DNA of 64,000 nt from an uncultured Nioella sp. (GTDB taxonomy: Bacteria > Pseudomonadota > Alphaproteobacteria > Rhodobacterales > Rhodobacteraceae), in assembly GCA_947498125.1 (NCBI GenBank), contig CANMJH010000001.1, positions 1,426,001 to 1,490,000 on the forward strand, given 5' to 3'. Below the pieces are notes generated by a model, which saw nothing but the letters and a program-made list of their open reading frames with translations, was not told the DNA's origin and did not search any database. A program made the translations under genes and the position numbers. Positions 1 through 10,475 of the stretch are shown here, one piece after another (the stretch's first letter is position 1; the number at the start of each line of letters is the position of its first letter).

Positions 1-74
1 ATAATCCCAAATGCATGTTCAATCCCATGCACTTGCAGGGTCTTCACAAAGGCCTCTTCTGTGGTCATTTTCAT
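1..74 (-). CDS. xsc: Sulfoacetaldehyde acetyltransferase Xsc, N-terminus only
   Basis: Only the first 24-25 codons are inside the window; the gene continues off the left edge. The peptide begins MKMTTEEAFVKTLQVHGIEH and continues AFGII, the characteristic amino end of Xsc, a thiamine-diphosphate enzyme that splits sulfoacetaldehyde with phosphate into acetyl phosphate and sulfite in taurine and other C2-sulfonate degradation. The start ATG (minus strand, 74-72) is preceded by an AAGGA ribosome site. It is transcribed away from the IclR gene at 656, so the long space between them must hold its promoter. Related TPP enzymes of the acetolactate synthase family share the fold, but this exact N-terminus is typical of Xsc. 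The short length limits certainty. Confidence 0.75.
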   Translation of the reverse strand, partial: MKMTTEEAFVKTLQVHGIEHAFGI

Positions 75-655
75 CTGGGTGGTCCTTGTCTAACTTTGGT
101 TTGGCTCGGGCCGCGCGCTGAAACAATCTTCACCGCAACATCCGAGAAATCATTCTATATACTTACCGGCTAAAATTGGTCAGCGAGGCACAGAACTATA
201 TGGCCAGATGGTTTCAGCATTAAGTCCAGTTTGCTAAAACAAACGTCGCCTTCCATCCTATTGCCCGCGATGCTACGTGGTTTGTTCGATAATGCAATGA
301 AAATGGTAACGCCAAACGCCCACCAGTTTGTTGTTTTTAAAAGCATTTCTTGAAAGTCACCGAAAGAAAGCTTTGTTTGCAGCCCGTTTTACAGGTCGAA
401 GAAGTTAGCTACATTTTTCGCGCACAGCGAGACAAATAGTTTCAAAAAATGGGATCACAGCAGCACATGGTGATTGGCCAATTTGAACGAATCGACGAAA
501 ATCCATGAAAAATTTCATGGGGGGGCCGCCACATTCGGTTTTGAAATTTGGTTTTTGGCTATTTTTTTGATCACATTACCTGAGATTGAGTTAGATAAGT
601 TGAAGAAAGCGACGCTGGTCAAATGGGACGGCCTAAGTCGAGGGGAGGAAAACCG
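75..655. promoter_or_regulatory. Gene-free xsc / IclR divergent control region
   Basis: This 581-bp space holds no convincing gene. A 61-codon frame at 474-659 overlaps the IclR start and has low-complexity, AT-rich composition, so it was rejected. The region contains a GTTTG-CTAAAA-CAAAC dyad at 229-244 and a longer dyad at 503-520 listed separately. Its length is unusual for a simple divergent promoter and it may contain remnants of a lost gene; nothing recognisable remains. Confidence 0.5.
503..520. promoter_or_regulatory. Candidate IclR operator, 8-bp arms
   Basis: CCATGAAA-AA-TTTCATGG is a perfect inverted repeat with a two-base centre, lying about 135 nt before the IclR start at 656 and about 430 nt from xsc. 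Its TGAAA..TTTCA core resembles the known E. coli IclR consensus TGGAAATNATTTCCA. Assignment to the neighbouring regulator is inference. Confidence 0.45.
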
Positions 656-1429
656 ATGAAAGATGGCTCGAGCGACGGCGCTATCCCAACCAATTTACGG
701 CTCATTCGGGTTCTTGAAGTCGTGGCCGAGGCTGGCATCCCGGTTACACCAACCGAGGTGAACGCTCAACTGCGCCTTCCAAAACCGACAATTCATCGGC
801 TTTTTGCCACGTTAGAGGCAGAAGGTTTTCTTGAACGCGATTTGGATGGGCGCAGCTATGCACCCGGCTTGCGAATGAGGTTCTTGGCAGGCAGTGTCTT
901 GTCGTCGCGTAGTTTCCACGCGGCCCGGCAAGCTATCCTTACCCGGTTAAGCCAAACTATCGGCGAAACCTGCAATATTGCGCAAGCTGACCGCACAGAA
1001 ATGATGTACCTTGATCGCGTTGAGACTGAATGGCCCTTACGCATTCAACTTCCGATTGGCACACGTGTGCCATTTCACTGCACCGCCTCTGGGAAGATGT
1101 ATCTAAGCTCTTTGGACACAAGGCAGGTGCAACGGTTTTTATCCTCCACCGTGCTCAAAGCGCATACTCCGCAATCGAAAACACAACGTGAAGACATTTT
1201 GGGTGAGCTAAAACGCGTTCGAAAACAAGGCTTTGCAGTAGACAGGGAGGAGTTCATGGCAGGAATGATTGCTCTGGCCGTCCCCATCAAAGATGGCAAT
1301 GGTCGTTTGATGGCGACCTTGTCATTCCACGCGCCCGAGCAACGCGTTTCAGCCGTACAAGCGCTGGACCATCTGGATGCTTTGAAAGGCGCAGCAGAAG
1401 AGTTGGCCGATTTGGTGCGCGAGGGTTAA
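656..1429 (+). CDS. IclR-family transcriptional regulator
   Basis: A 257-residue regulator with the IclR layout: N-terminal winged helix (about residues 10-75; LRLIRVLEVVAEAG, then LPKPTIHRLFATLEAEGFLE) and C-terminal effector domain (CTASGKMYLSSLD, then DREEFMAGMIALAVPIKDGNG). An earlier in-frame ATG at 623 is possible, but ATG 656 follows GGGGAGG at a normal distance and is preferred. Divergent orientation from xsc suggests it controls sulfonate degradation, although in many roseobacters that role belongs to a different regulator type (TauR), so this is inference. The 3' end overlaps the convergent HxlR gene by four bases. Confidence 0.85.
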   Translation: MKDGSSDGAIPTNLRLIRVLEVVAEAGIPVTPTEVNAQLRLPKPTIHRLFATLEAEGFLERDLDGRSYAPGLRMRFLAGSVLSSRSFHAARQAILTRLSQTIGETCNIAQADRTEMMYLDRVETEWPLRIQLPIGTRVPFHCTASGKMYLSSLDTRQVQRFLSSTVLKAHTPQSKTQREDILGELKRVRKQGFAVDREEFMAGMIALAVPIKDGNGRLMATLSFHAPEQRVSAVQALDHLDALKGAAEELADLVREG

Positions 1430-1878
1430 AGCGCGTCCGCTGCATCCCCTAAGATATCTCGATTGATCTGGTCAATCTGAGCCGAAATTCGTGCCACAGT
1501 CCCTGTTGGATTTTCCAAAAAACCAGCAGCAAACCCATCTGGCGCCTCGGTTTCTTCGTCAAACTCAATTGCCCAAACCACCATTCCCAAAAAGGCAGGT
1601 AACAAAGCCCGTGCCTTTTGGGTCGGGAAGTAACACACACGGCTCCCTTTGCGGGGGTCAATCTTACGGATCAGCATCCCGGCCTCTTCCAGACGCACAA
1701 GCCGACTGGCTAAAATATTGGTCGAGATCCCCTCGCCCGCGTCCAAGAACTCAGAATAGCTGCGCTTCCCACGCAAAAGCGTGTCTCTGAGCAAGATAAA
1801 ACACCATTTGTCGCCAAAAATTCCGGCCGCATAGCGCACCGGGCAGCCGTTCCAATTTGGTTTGTCAGTCTTGGCCAT
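1426..1878 (-). CDS. HxlR-family winged-helix regulator
   Basis: A 150-residue protein with the HxlR signature: NGCPVRYAAGIFGDKWCFIL at residues 10-29, then the recognition region (YSEFLDAGEGISTNILASRL) and wing (LVRLEEAGMLIRKI). An early Cys (C12) is present, as in thiol-sensing members. HxlR proteins usually bind as dimers to a palindrome between themselves and a divergently read target; such a palindrome lies at 1905-1921. The divergent neighbour is a small membrane protein whose gene has a premature stop. The ATG has no clear ribosome site, fitting a leader that is short or poorly translated. The exact signal is unknown. Confidence 0.88.
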   Translation of the reverse strand: MAKTDKPNWNGCPVRYAAGIFGDKWCFILLRDTLLRGKRSYSEFLDAGEGISTNILASRLVRLEEAGMLIRKIDPRKGSRVCYFPTQKARALLPAFLGMVVWAIEFDEETEAPDGFAAGFLENPTGTVARISAQIDQINRDILGDAADAL

Positions 1879-1904
1879 ATTCTAAATCTAGATCCAATTT
1901 TTTT

Positions 1905-1948
1905 ACTTGCAATACGCAAGTTGAAACTCTAGCCCGTAATTAACTTGC
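1905..1948. promoter_or_regulatory. Candidate HxlR operator
   Basis: ACTTGC-AATAC-GCAAGT (1905-1921) is a perfect inverted repeat with six-base arms, and ACTTGC recurs at 1943-1948. It lies in the 94-bp gap between the HxlR start (1878) and the divergent gene start (1973), the usual place for an HxlR site. Binding by this HxlR protein is inferred. Confidence 0.55.
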
Positions 1949-1972
1949 ATTTTGAAAGAGGAATCGTGTGCT

Positions 1973-2377
1973 GTGACTCAAATCCTGTTCTCCGCTCTTG
2001 GATATATCATTCTGACCTTCCCGGTGGCCTATTTCTGGCATCTTGGGCCGCTTTAAGAAACCTACCGGACATTTGGCTATTTTGAAGATCAACCAAATAT
2101 CCCGCTCGGTTTTGCCACGATCATTGTTCAGGGCATTATTTTGGCGCTGATGTTCCCTCATTTTAGGCCAGATGCCGCGATATTACCCCGCATCGTTCAG
2201 TTTGTGGGCTTTATGGCCATCTTTCACTGGAGCCTGCACGTCTTGGCCCTGCTCGCCAAACAAAACGTGCCGAATGGCGGGCAGTTCCTAGCGCTGGAAA
2301 CGCTGTTTCTCTGCGTGCAATTCGGGCTGTTTGCCGTGGTTCTTTTCGTAATCTATCGCGGCTTGGGATCAGCCTAA
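1973..2377 (+). pseudogene. Small multi-pass membrane protein, interrupted by in-frame stop
   Basis: Reading from GTG 1973, the frame gives a hydrophobic N-terminus (VTQILFSALGYIILTFPVAY, then FWHLGPL), meets TAA at 2054-2056, and continues in the same frame as ETYRTFGYFEDQPNIPLGF and two more hydrophobic segments to a stop at 2375-2377. The two halves join without frame change, so a single base change (for example AAA to TAA, giving Lys) explains the break. The whole would be about 134 residues with roughly four membrane segments, resembling small uncharacterised membrane proteins of alphaproteobacteria. The downstream half could only restart at ATG 2141. It could be a sequencing error. The 3' end overlaps nadC by four bases. 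Confidence 0.6.
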
Positions 2378-3225
2378 AAATCCAATCCCAAGTCAAGCGT
2401 TTGCGCCGAATGTGTCAACGCGCCCGATGAGATAAAATTGACCCCTGTCGCGGCAACCTCAGCAATCCGCGGCACGGTCATATTGCCTGAGGCTTCGGTC
2501 ACCATCTGGTCGCCAACCAACTCAACAGCCCGTTTCAAAGTGGGCGTGTCCATATTGTCCAAAAGCACGACATCGGCCCCGCCGACTTTTAGAACCACTT
2601 CTAATTGGTCAAGCCGATCGACCTCGATCTCGATTTTCATCATATGCGAGGCGGCTGCATGTGCCGCCTTCAAGACTGCCTCAACCCCGCCAGCGGCTGC
2701 GATATGGTTGTCCTTGATAAGAATTGCATCAGACAGGCTGTAGCGATGGTTCGACCCGCCACCATGCAAAACCGCTTGTTTTTCCACAATACGAAGGCCC
2801 GGAGTGGTCTTGCGAGTGCAAGTCACCTTCGTTGTTGTTCCGGCCGTTTCAGCCACAAAAGAGCCGGTCAGCGTGGCAATTCCCGAAAGACGGCCCGCGA
2901 AATTCAAGGCAACGCGTTCGCCGGACAATATCGACGACGCCCGCCCCTTGATCCGCATCAAAGCATCGCCGGGCGCGCAAGGCGATCCGTCGGCTTTCAA
3001 CGTTGTCACTTCTAAATTTGCATCGACGAGACGAAACGCGATCTCGGCAATCTGCATGCCAGAAACGACGCCGGGTTGGCGGGCGTTAATGACAGCGTCA
3101 TAGACCGTATCAGCCGGAATAACGGCGCGGGTGGTTACATCCCCATATGTACCGAGATCTTCCATCAATGCAGCCCGTACCAGTGGCTCCAATATTAGAT
3201 CCGGCAAACGGCTCATCTGGGTCAT
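2374..3225 (-). CDS. nadC: Nicotinate-nucleotide pyrophosphorylase (carboxylating)
   Basis: A 283-residue QPRTase, converting quinolinate and PRPP to nicotinate mononucleotide, the last step of the de novo NAD branch. Recognisable stretches are the N-terminal LVRAALMEDLGTYGDVTTRA, the GERVALNFAGRLSGIAT region, the TRKTTPGLRIVEKQAVLHGG substrate-binding segment, the IKDNHI motif, and the C-terminal barrel ends VEVDRLDQLEVVL-like and LLDNMDT. Length is normal. It is the last gene of nadABC; its start overlaps the nadB stop by four bases, implying translational coupling. The 3' end meets the broken membrane-protein gene. Confidence 0.97.
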   Translation of the reverse strand: MTQMSRLPDLILEPLVRAALMEDLGTYGDVTTRAVIPADTVYDAVINARQPGVVSGMQIAEIAFRLVDANLEVTTLKADGSPCAPGDALMRIKGRASSILSGERVALNFAGRLSGIATLTGSFVAETAGTTTKVTCTRKTTPGLRIVEKQAVLHGGGSNHRYSLSDAILIKDNHIAAAGGVEAVLKAAHAAASHMMKIEIEVDRLDQLEVVLKVGGADVVLLDNMDTPTLKRAVELVGDQMVTEASGNMTVPRIAEVAATGVNFISSGALTHSAQTLDLGLDF

Positions 3226-4790
3226 GTCAGTGCCTCTTGGGCTGCGGCCCGAATGCTCAGGGCCTCATCTAGTGTAATAAAACTGCGTTCAGCTTGGTCG
3301 GGATCGGCATCCGGAAAATCTTCCCGCAAATGCCCCCCGCGGCTTTCACAGCGTTTAAGCGCGGCCGCAGCAATCAAAGTCGCGGTTGATGTCATATTGA
3401 GGAAATTCGGGACATCTCCCTCTTCCGCTTCAATATCCGCTAAAAACCTCAAGGCTGTTTCAAGGCCCAAAGCATTGCGACGGATACCGACATGGGCGGT
3501 CATTGTCTTGCGCAAGCGCATAACGGCGTCCTCGTTGACGGCGTCCGCACCTTCTGGAAAGTCGATCACGACCTCCTGTCCAATATCAGGTGACGCACTT
3601 GCTGCCCGGATATCTCGGGCTGCGTTGCGTGCATAAACGAGCGCTTCTAAAAGCCCATTTGAAGCAAGGCGGTTGGCGCCATGCAGCCCTGTGGAGGACG
3701 CTTCTCCGCACACCCAAAGCCGATCCAGGCTGGCTCGGCCGTTCTCATCCGTCGCGATTCCGCCCATATGGTAATGCGCAGCAACTGCAACCGGAATGGG
3801 TTGGGTCACCGGATCAATGCCTGCCCGCGCGCAGGTTTCTGCTACGGATGGGAACCGTGTCAGCACCTCAGCGCCAAGCGCTTCGCGCGTGTCCAGCATC
3901 GGACGATTTCCAGCTTGAGTCTGGGCAAAAATTGCACGGGCCACGATATCACGCGGCGCCAGTTCCGCATCGGGGTGGATATCGAGCATAAACCGCTCGC
4001 CATGTTTGTTGATCAGGATCGCACCATCGCCCCGCAGAGCCTCAGTGGCCAATGGCGCCGGATCTTCGCCAATATCAAAGGATGTCGGATGAAACTGCAC
4101 GAATTCCGGATCAGCGATAACTGCGCCTGCGCGCGCTGCCAGCCCAATGACCTGGCCACGAATGCGGCGTGGATTGGTCGTGTGTTCAAAAAGCCCGCCA
4201 GACCCGCCACCGGCCAACAATATCGCTGGCGCTTTGACCAAAACAGGGGCGGATGGCCTGGTTGCGTTTTCAATCCAGATGCCAGTGGCCCGCCCATCGG
4301 ACGCTTCCAAACCGGACGCCATCGCGCCTTCTATCACCTGAACGGAGGGCGCGGCATGCACTTCGGCAATCAGTGTCTCCATGATCTGCTTGCCGGCTTG
4401 ATCGCCTTGAACGCGGACGACCCGAGCGGCTGAATGCGCGGCCTCTCGGCTCATGACATAGCCGCCATCTTCGGCCCGATCAAAAGGCGCGCCCAGTTCA
4501 GTCAAATCGAGAATGTGGCGGCGGGCGACGCTGGTCACCATATGGGCGACTTCAGGGTCAACCGTGCCCGCGCCCGCTTTGATCGTGTCGGCGGCATGGG
4601 CTTCGGGGCTATCTGTGCCGTCCATCGCAGCGGCCACCCCGCCCTGCGCCCAGGCAGAGCTAGCGCCGGCGCCCAAAGGTTCGGGCGAAATCATCAAAAC
4701 CGGCAAAGGCGCCAATTCCAACGCAGCATACAGAGCGCCCAGCCCGGCCCCTACAATGATAATGCGGTCAGTCGTGATCACTTCGGTCAC
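3222..4790 (-). CDS. nadB: L-aspartate oxidase
   Basis: A 522-residue flavoprotein that oxidises L-aspartate to iminoaspartate, the substrate of NadA. The N-terminus has an FAD-binding GxGxxG motif (IIIVGAGLGALYAALELA) followed by GASSAWAQGGVAAAM. The fumarate reductase/succinate dehydrogenase-like active region includes EFVQFHPTSF, LATEALRGDGAILIN and HYHMGGIATDENGRASLDRL, and the C-terminal FAD site is GEASSTGLHGANRLASNGLL. It overlaps nadA and nadC by four bases on either side, so the three are one translationally coupled unit. Confidence 0.97.
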   Translation of the reverse strand: MTEVITTDRIIIVGAGLGALYAALELAPLPVLMISPEPLGAGASSAWAQGGVAAAMDGTDSPEAHAADTIKAGAGTVDPEVAHMVTSVARRHILDLTELGAPFDRAEDGGYVMSREAAHSAARVVRVQGDQAGKQIMETLIAEVHAAPSVQVIEGAMASGLEASDGRATGIWIENATRPSAPVLVKAPAILLAGGGSGGLFEHTTNPRRIRGQVIGLAARAGAVIADPEFVQFHPTSFDIGEDPAPLATEALRGDGAILINKHGERFMLDIHPDAELAPRDIVARAIFAQTQAGNRPMLDTREALGAEVLTRFPSVAETCARAGIDPVTQPIPVAVAAHYHMGGIATDENGRASLDRLWVCGEASSTGLHGANRLASNGLLEALVYARNAARDIRAASASPDIGQEVVIDFPEGADAVNEDAVMRLRKTMTAHVGIRRNALGLETALRFLADIEAEEGDVPNFLNMTSTATLIAAAALKRCESRGGHLREDFPDADPDQAERSFITLDEALSIRAAAQEALT

Positions 4791-5839
4791 AGGCCGAGTT
4801 CACGGCTAAGATCGATCATCCGCTCAACGGCAACCTTGGCTTTCTCACCCAGCTCTGGGTCGACATGAACTTCTTCGCCCATCGTGTGGAGCGACCAAAG
4901 GATCTTTTCGAGCGTGATTTTCTTCATGAACGGACACATGTTGCAGGGGCCGACAAAATCAACCTCTGGCAGTTCATCCGCAATATTAGACGCCATAGAG
5001 CATTCGGTTACCAGCATCGCCTTTTCAGGCTTGGTATCCGTCACATATTTAATAATGCCGCTGGTCGAGCCAGAAAAATCCGACGCTTCCACCACTTCAG
5101 GCGGGCACTCAGGATGCGCAATAATCTTGGTTCCGGGATTCCATTCGCGGAAATCATTGATGTCTTTTGCGGTATATTGTTCGTGCACGATACACGCGCC
5201 TTCCCAATAGACGATGTTCTTTTCCGGCACCTGCTGCGCCACGTTCTGGGCCAGATACTGGTCCGGCGTCATGATCACTGTATCGCTCTCCATCGCGCGC
5301 ACAATGGCGGCCGCGTTTGAAGATGTGCAGCAGATATCAGAGGCCGCTTTTTCTTCGGCCGTGGTGTTCACGTAAGTCACAACCGGTGCGCCGGGATATT
5401 TCGCGCGCATTTCGGCAATGCCTTCGGGCTTGACTGAATCCGCCAGCGAACAGCCTGCTTCCATATCCGGAATGATCACCGTTTTGGATGGGTTCAGGAT
5501 CTTTGAGGTTTCGGCCATGAAATGCACGCCGCATTGGATGATCACATCCGCCTCGACCTCGGTCGCCTTGATCGCCAATTGCAGGCTGTCGCCCACAAAA
5601 TCCGCCACGCCGTGGTAAATCTCGGGCGTCATATAGTTATGCGCCAAGATGACCGCGTTTTTTTCGGCTTTTAGTTTGTTGATGGCCGCAACATAGGGCG
5701 CGAATGTTGCCCAATCGACCGGGTTAACGACACGGTCCATCCGCGCGTAAGTTTCGGACATTTCTTCGGCCAATTCAGGGTTTGGGGCCAAATCATAAAG
5801 GCCAGAAAGCTCCTGGCGCATCGTCGTGATGTCGAGCAT
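4787..5839 (-). CDS. nadA: Quinolinate synthase A
   Basis: A 350-residue [4Fe-4S] enzyme that condenses iminoaspartate with dihydroxyacetone phosphate to quinolinate. Seen are AVILAHNYMTPEIYHGVADF, VGDSLQLAIKA, VIIQCGVHFMAETSKILNP, the PDMEAGCSLADS cysteine, HPECPPEVVEASD and the final GPCNMCPFMKKITLEKI, which together supply the three conserved cluster cysteines. The start chosen (5839) follows GGAGGAG; a 12-codon upstream extension lacks such a site. It is first in the nadABC operon. A dyad about 140 nt upstream is a candidate control site. Confidence 0.97.
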   Translation of the reverse strand: MLDITTMRQELSGLYDLAPNPELAEEMSETYARMDRVVNPVDWATFAPYVAAINKLKAEKNAVILAHNYMTPEIYHGVADFVGDSLQLAIKATEVEADVIIQCGVHFMAETSKILNPSKTVIIPDMEAGCSLADSVKPEGIAEMRAKYPGAPVVTYVNTTAEEKAASDICCTSSNAAAIVRAMESDTVIMTPDQYLAQNVAQQVPEKNIVYWEGACIVHEQYTAKDINDFREWNPGTKIIAHPECPPEVVEASDFSGSTSGIIKYVTDTKPEKAMLVTECSMASNIADELPEVDFVGPCNMCPFMKKITLEKILWSLHTMGEEVHVDPELGEKAKVAVERMIDLSRELGL

Positions 5840-5974
5840 GTCGACTCCTCCGCAACTGGCCCGGCGGGGCCACACTGAAAGTCTCTTTTTTCATCTTGGC
5901 TGATCACCTTCAACTGTTTTTCTTGTGGTTTTGGAGGGATAAAGTCCAATTCGCCGAGGCATATAGACGCCATT

Positions 5975-5987
5975 ATTACCGGATAAT
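5975..5987. promoter_or_regulatory. Candidate nadABC operator dyad
   Basis: ATTAcCgGaTAAT is symmetric at 10 of 12 flanking positions around the central G, 136-148 nt before nadA. De novo NAD operons of alphaproteobacteria are controlled by several repressors (NadQ, NrtR types). Which one, if any, reads this site cannot be told from the window. Confidence 0.3.
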
Positions 5988-6090
5988 GTCCAAATACCTG
6001 CTTTGCGGCCACCTAACTGGCATCAGTTTTGACTTGCAGGGGGCTGGTTTGCATCTCACCATGTGGTTGGGAGCTACATGAGGAGGACAC

Positions 6091-6174
6091 GTGAGTGACA
6101 GAGGGCTAATGCCCTTTCCGTACATTTATCCTAAGCAGGTACGTCGCAATTTGCCGCCGCTGCCCCCCCCCTAG
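6091..6174 (+). CDS. Possible 27-residue small protein or leader peptide
   Basis: GTG at 6091 follows AGGAGGACAC, a strong ribosome site of the form used across this window. The frame encodes MSDRGLMPFPYIYPKQVRRN and a proline-rich end, stopping at 6172-6174 within a run of nine C. It lies 53 nt before the aldolase start. It could be a leader peptide, a true small protein, or the head of a gene truncated by a slip in the C run. No family is recognised and no coding signal beyond the ribosome site supports it. Confidence 0.3.
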   Translation: MSDRGLMPFPYIYPKQVRRNLPPLPPP

Positions 6175-6227
6175 TGCCATATCTCTCGCATCACATAAGC
6201 TGCGTATATTTCTGAAAGGGCTGCCTT

Positions 6228-7010
6228 TTGACCAACATGCCGAAAAACCCATTTACTCAAGCCCTCTCAAAACAAGAGAACCAGATCGGGCTCTGGATTA
6301 ACCTATCCAGCAATTTTGCAGCCGAGATTGCCGCCCATGCTGGATTTGACTGGGCCTTGATTGATATGGAGCACAGTCCAAACGATTACTTCAGTGTTCT
6401 TGGCCAGCTGCAGGTTTTTGAAGGCACTGGGACCTGCCCCATTGTGCGGGTCGAATGGAATGATGCCGTCGCGGTTAAACGCCTCTTAGATCTCGGCGCG
6501 CCGGGTCTGCTGTTTCCAATGATCCAATCGGTGGAAGAGGCCGAGGCCGCCGTCGCCTCAACCCGGTATCCCCCGCACGGCAATCGCGGCTTTTCTGGGC
6601 TGACACGCGCCAACCGTTTTGGCCGGATCCGTGATTATGCCGCGAAGGTCGAAGACGAAACCGCCGTATTGCTTCAAATCGAAACACGCACGGCGCTTGC
6701 AAGAACCGAAGAGATTGCCGCGGTTGATGGTGTCTCTGGCATCTTTTTTGGACCGGGCGATATTGCCGCCGATATCGGCAAGGTTGGCCATCCGACCGAT
6801 CCTAAGGTGTGGGACATTATACGCGCCGCCGCTGCGCCGCTTATCGCTAAAGGGATGCCTGTTGGCACATTGGTCAATGACGCAAGTTTTGGCGCCGAGC
6901 TGTTGAATGATGGCTTCACTTTTGTGGCCTGCGGCGCCGATACCGTGCTGCTGACGCGTGCAACGGATGCTCTACTTTCTGGGGTAAAAGCCGAGTTAAA
7001 GACGCCCTAA
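6228..7010 (+). CDS. HpcH/HpaI-family class II aldolase
   Basis: A 260-residue TIM-barrel protein of the HpcH/HpaI family (2-keto-3-deoxy acid aldolases such as 4-hydroxy-2-oxoheptanedioate aldolase). Family marks are GLWINLSSNFAAEIAAHAGF, WALIDMEHSPND, IVRVEWNDAVAVKRLLDLGA, GLLFPMIQSVEEAEAAV, YPPHGNRGFSG, LLQIETRTAL (metal-binding Glu) and FFGPGDIAADIG. It cleaves a 2-keto acid into pyruvate and an aldehyde; the substrate is not predictable. TTG 6228 is chosen because GAAAGGG lies about eight bases before it; ATG 6237 would be too far from that site. A hairpin terminator follows. Confidence 0.88.
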   Translation: MTNMPKNPFTQALSKQENQIGLWINLSSNFAAEIAAHAGFDWALIDMEHSPNDYFSVLGQLQVFEGTGTCPIVRVEWNDAVAVKRLLDLGAPGLLFPMIQSVEEAEAAVASTRYPPHGNRGFSGLTRANRFGRIRDYAAKVEDETAVLLQIETRTALARTEEIAAVDGVSGIFFGPGDIAADIGKVGHPTDPKVWDIIRAAAAPLIAKGMPVGTLVNDASFGAELLNDGFTFVACGADTVLLTRATDALLSGVKAELKTP

Positions 7011-7025
7011 TCTCTCTCCACAAAG

Positions 7026-7064
7026 AAAACGCCCCGAGGCGCAGCGCGCACCCCGGGGCGTTTT
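7026..7064. terminator. Bidirectional intrinsic terminator
   Basis: AAAACGCCCCG (7026-7036) pairs perfectly with CGGGGCGTTTT (7054-7064), giving a GC-rich stem flanked by A and T tracts in both directions. It lies between the convergent aldolase and katG genes and can end both transcripts. Confidence 0.9.
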
Positions 7065-7079
7065 GTTTTCTAAAGTGTC

Positions 7080-9395
<2,316 letters not shown>

Positions 9396-10295
9396 ATGAA
9401 GAACGTCACACTTCGCCAACTTCGCTATTTCGAGGCACTCGCCCATCACGGTCATTTTGGTCGCGCGGCCGAGGCGTCATCAATTTCGCAACCCGCGCTT
9501 TCAATACAAATCAAAGACTTAGAAGATAGTTTGGGGCTCGCTCTTTTTGAACGCGGCGCGCGGCATGTCCGGCTCACGGGGTTTGGAAAAGAGCTGTTGA
9601 CCCGTGCCCATGATATCCTTCGGTCTGTGGATGAGTTGGGAGAAATGGCGCGCGCTGCGCAAAGCGCCATGATGACCCGATTGCGGCTCGGGGTGATTCC
9701 CACAATCGCCCCCTATTTGCTGCCTAAGATCATGGGCGAGTTACGACAGGACTTTCCCGGTCTCGACCTACAAATCCGTGAAACCCTGACATCGCGTTTG
9801 GTCGATGAATTGCAAGATGGGCGGCTGGATGCGGCGATTTTGGCCCTGCCATTATCTGTTCCCGGCCTTACCGAAATGCCGCTGTTTGACGAAGATTTTG
9901 TTCTGGTTCGCCCGCGCTGCGAGGCGGCCCTGCCCCCGCCGGACCCAAGCAATCTGGCCCGAGAGCGATTGCTTCTTCTTGAGGAGGGACATTGTTTTCG
10001 CGATCAGGCGCTGTCTTTTTGTGAAATGAAAAGCGCCATACCACGCGAATCCCTTGATGGCAGTTCTCTGACCACGTTGGTGCAAATGGTCGGCGCTGAA
10101 ATGGGCATCACCTTGATCCCCGAAATGGCCGAAGCGGTTGAAACGGCATCTGCAGACGTCGTCGTCTCACGGTTTGACGCGCCGCAACCCTCTCGGACAA
10201 TCGGAATGGTTTGGCGCAAGACAAGTCCGCTGGCTGCACAGTTCAACGCCATTGGAAACGTCGTTCGCTCTGCTGCAGGGCACAAAGAGAATTAA
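9396..10295 (+). CDS. oxyR: Peroxide-sensing LysR regulator OxyR
   Basis: A 299-residue LysR-type protein. The N-terminal helix-turn-helix spans about residues 5-62 (LRQLRYFEALAHHGHFGRAA, then SISQPALSIQIKDLE). The sensor loop reads LLLEEGHCFRDQALSFC, placing cysteines at 200 and 209, equivalent to C199 and C208 of E. coli OxyR that form the peroxide-induced disulfide. This distinguishes it from other LysR proteins. It lies next to and divergent from katG. No terminator is visible in the 180 bp before nasT. Confidence 0.95.
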   Translation: MKNVTLRQLRYFEALAHHGHFGRAAEASSISQPALSIQIKDLEDSLGLALFERGARHVRLTGFGKELLTRAHDILRSVDELGEMARAAQSAMMTRLRLGVIPTIAPYLLPKIMGELRQDFPGLDLQIRETLTSRLVDELQDGRLDAAILALPLSVPGLTEMPLFDEDFVLVRPRCEAALPPPDPSNLARERLLLLEEGHCFRDQALSFCEMKSAIPRESLDGSSLTTLVQMVGAEMGITLIPEMAEAVETASADVVVSRFDAPQPSRTIGMVWRKTSPLAAQFNAIGNVVRSAAGHKEN

Positions 10296-10475
10296 CGGCG
10301 GCGAATATCGCGATGTTAATTTTTGTTTACCTTAATTTTTAGGCATTTCCGCTCAATTCTTACGCGCAGGCGCTTCACCACGCCGCAGTGCGGCAACCAG
10401 CAGCGTCAATCGGCTGGCCACCCGCTCCGCCCAGTCTATCACTGTTGAAGATGAAACACCCTGCACGCTGCCACC

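Larger units (their letters stand above)
5840..6227. promoter_or_regulatory. nadA / aldolase intergenic region
   Basis: This 388-bp space between divergent genes contains a dyad at 5975-5987 (candidate nad operator), a possible 27-codon frame with a good ribosome site at 6091-6174, an AGGGC-TAAT-GCCCT hairpin at 6102-6115, and a run of nine C at 6163-6171. No larger gene is supported. Confidence 0.5.

Noticed and set aside
474-659. 61-codon plus-strand frame before the IclR gene
   Set aside because: It overlaps the IclR start in another frame, lacks a ribosome site, contains the dyad at 503-520, and resembles no protein.
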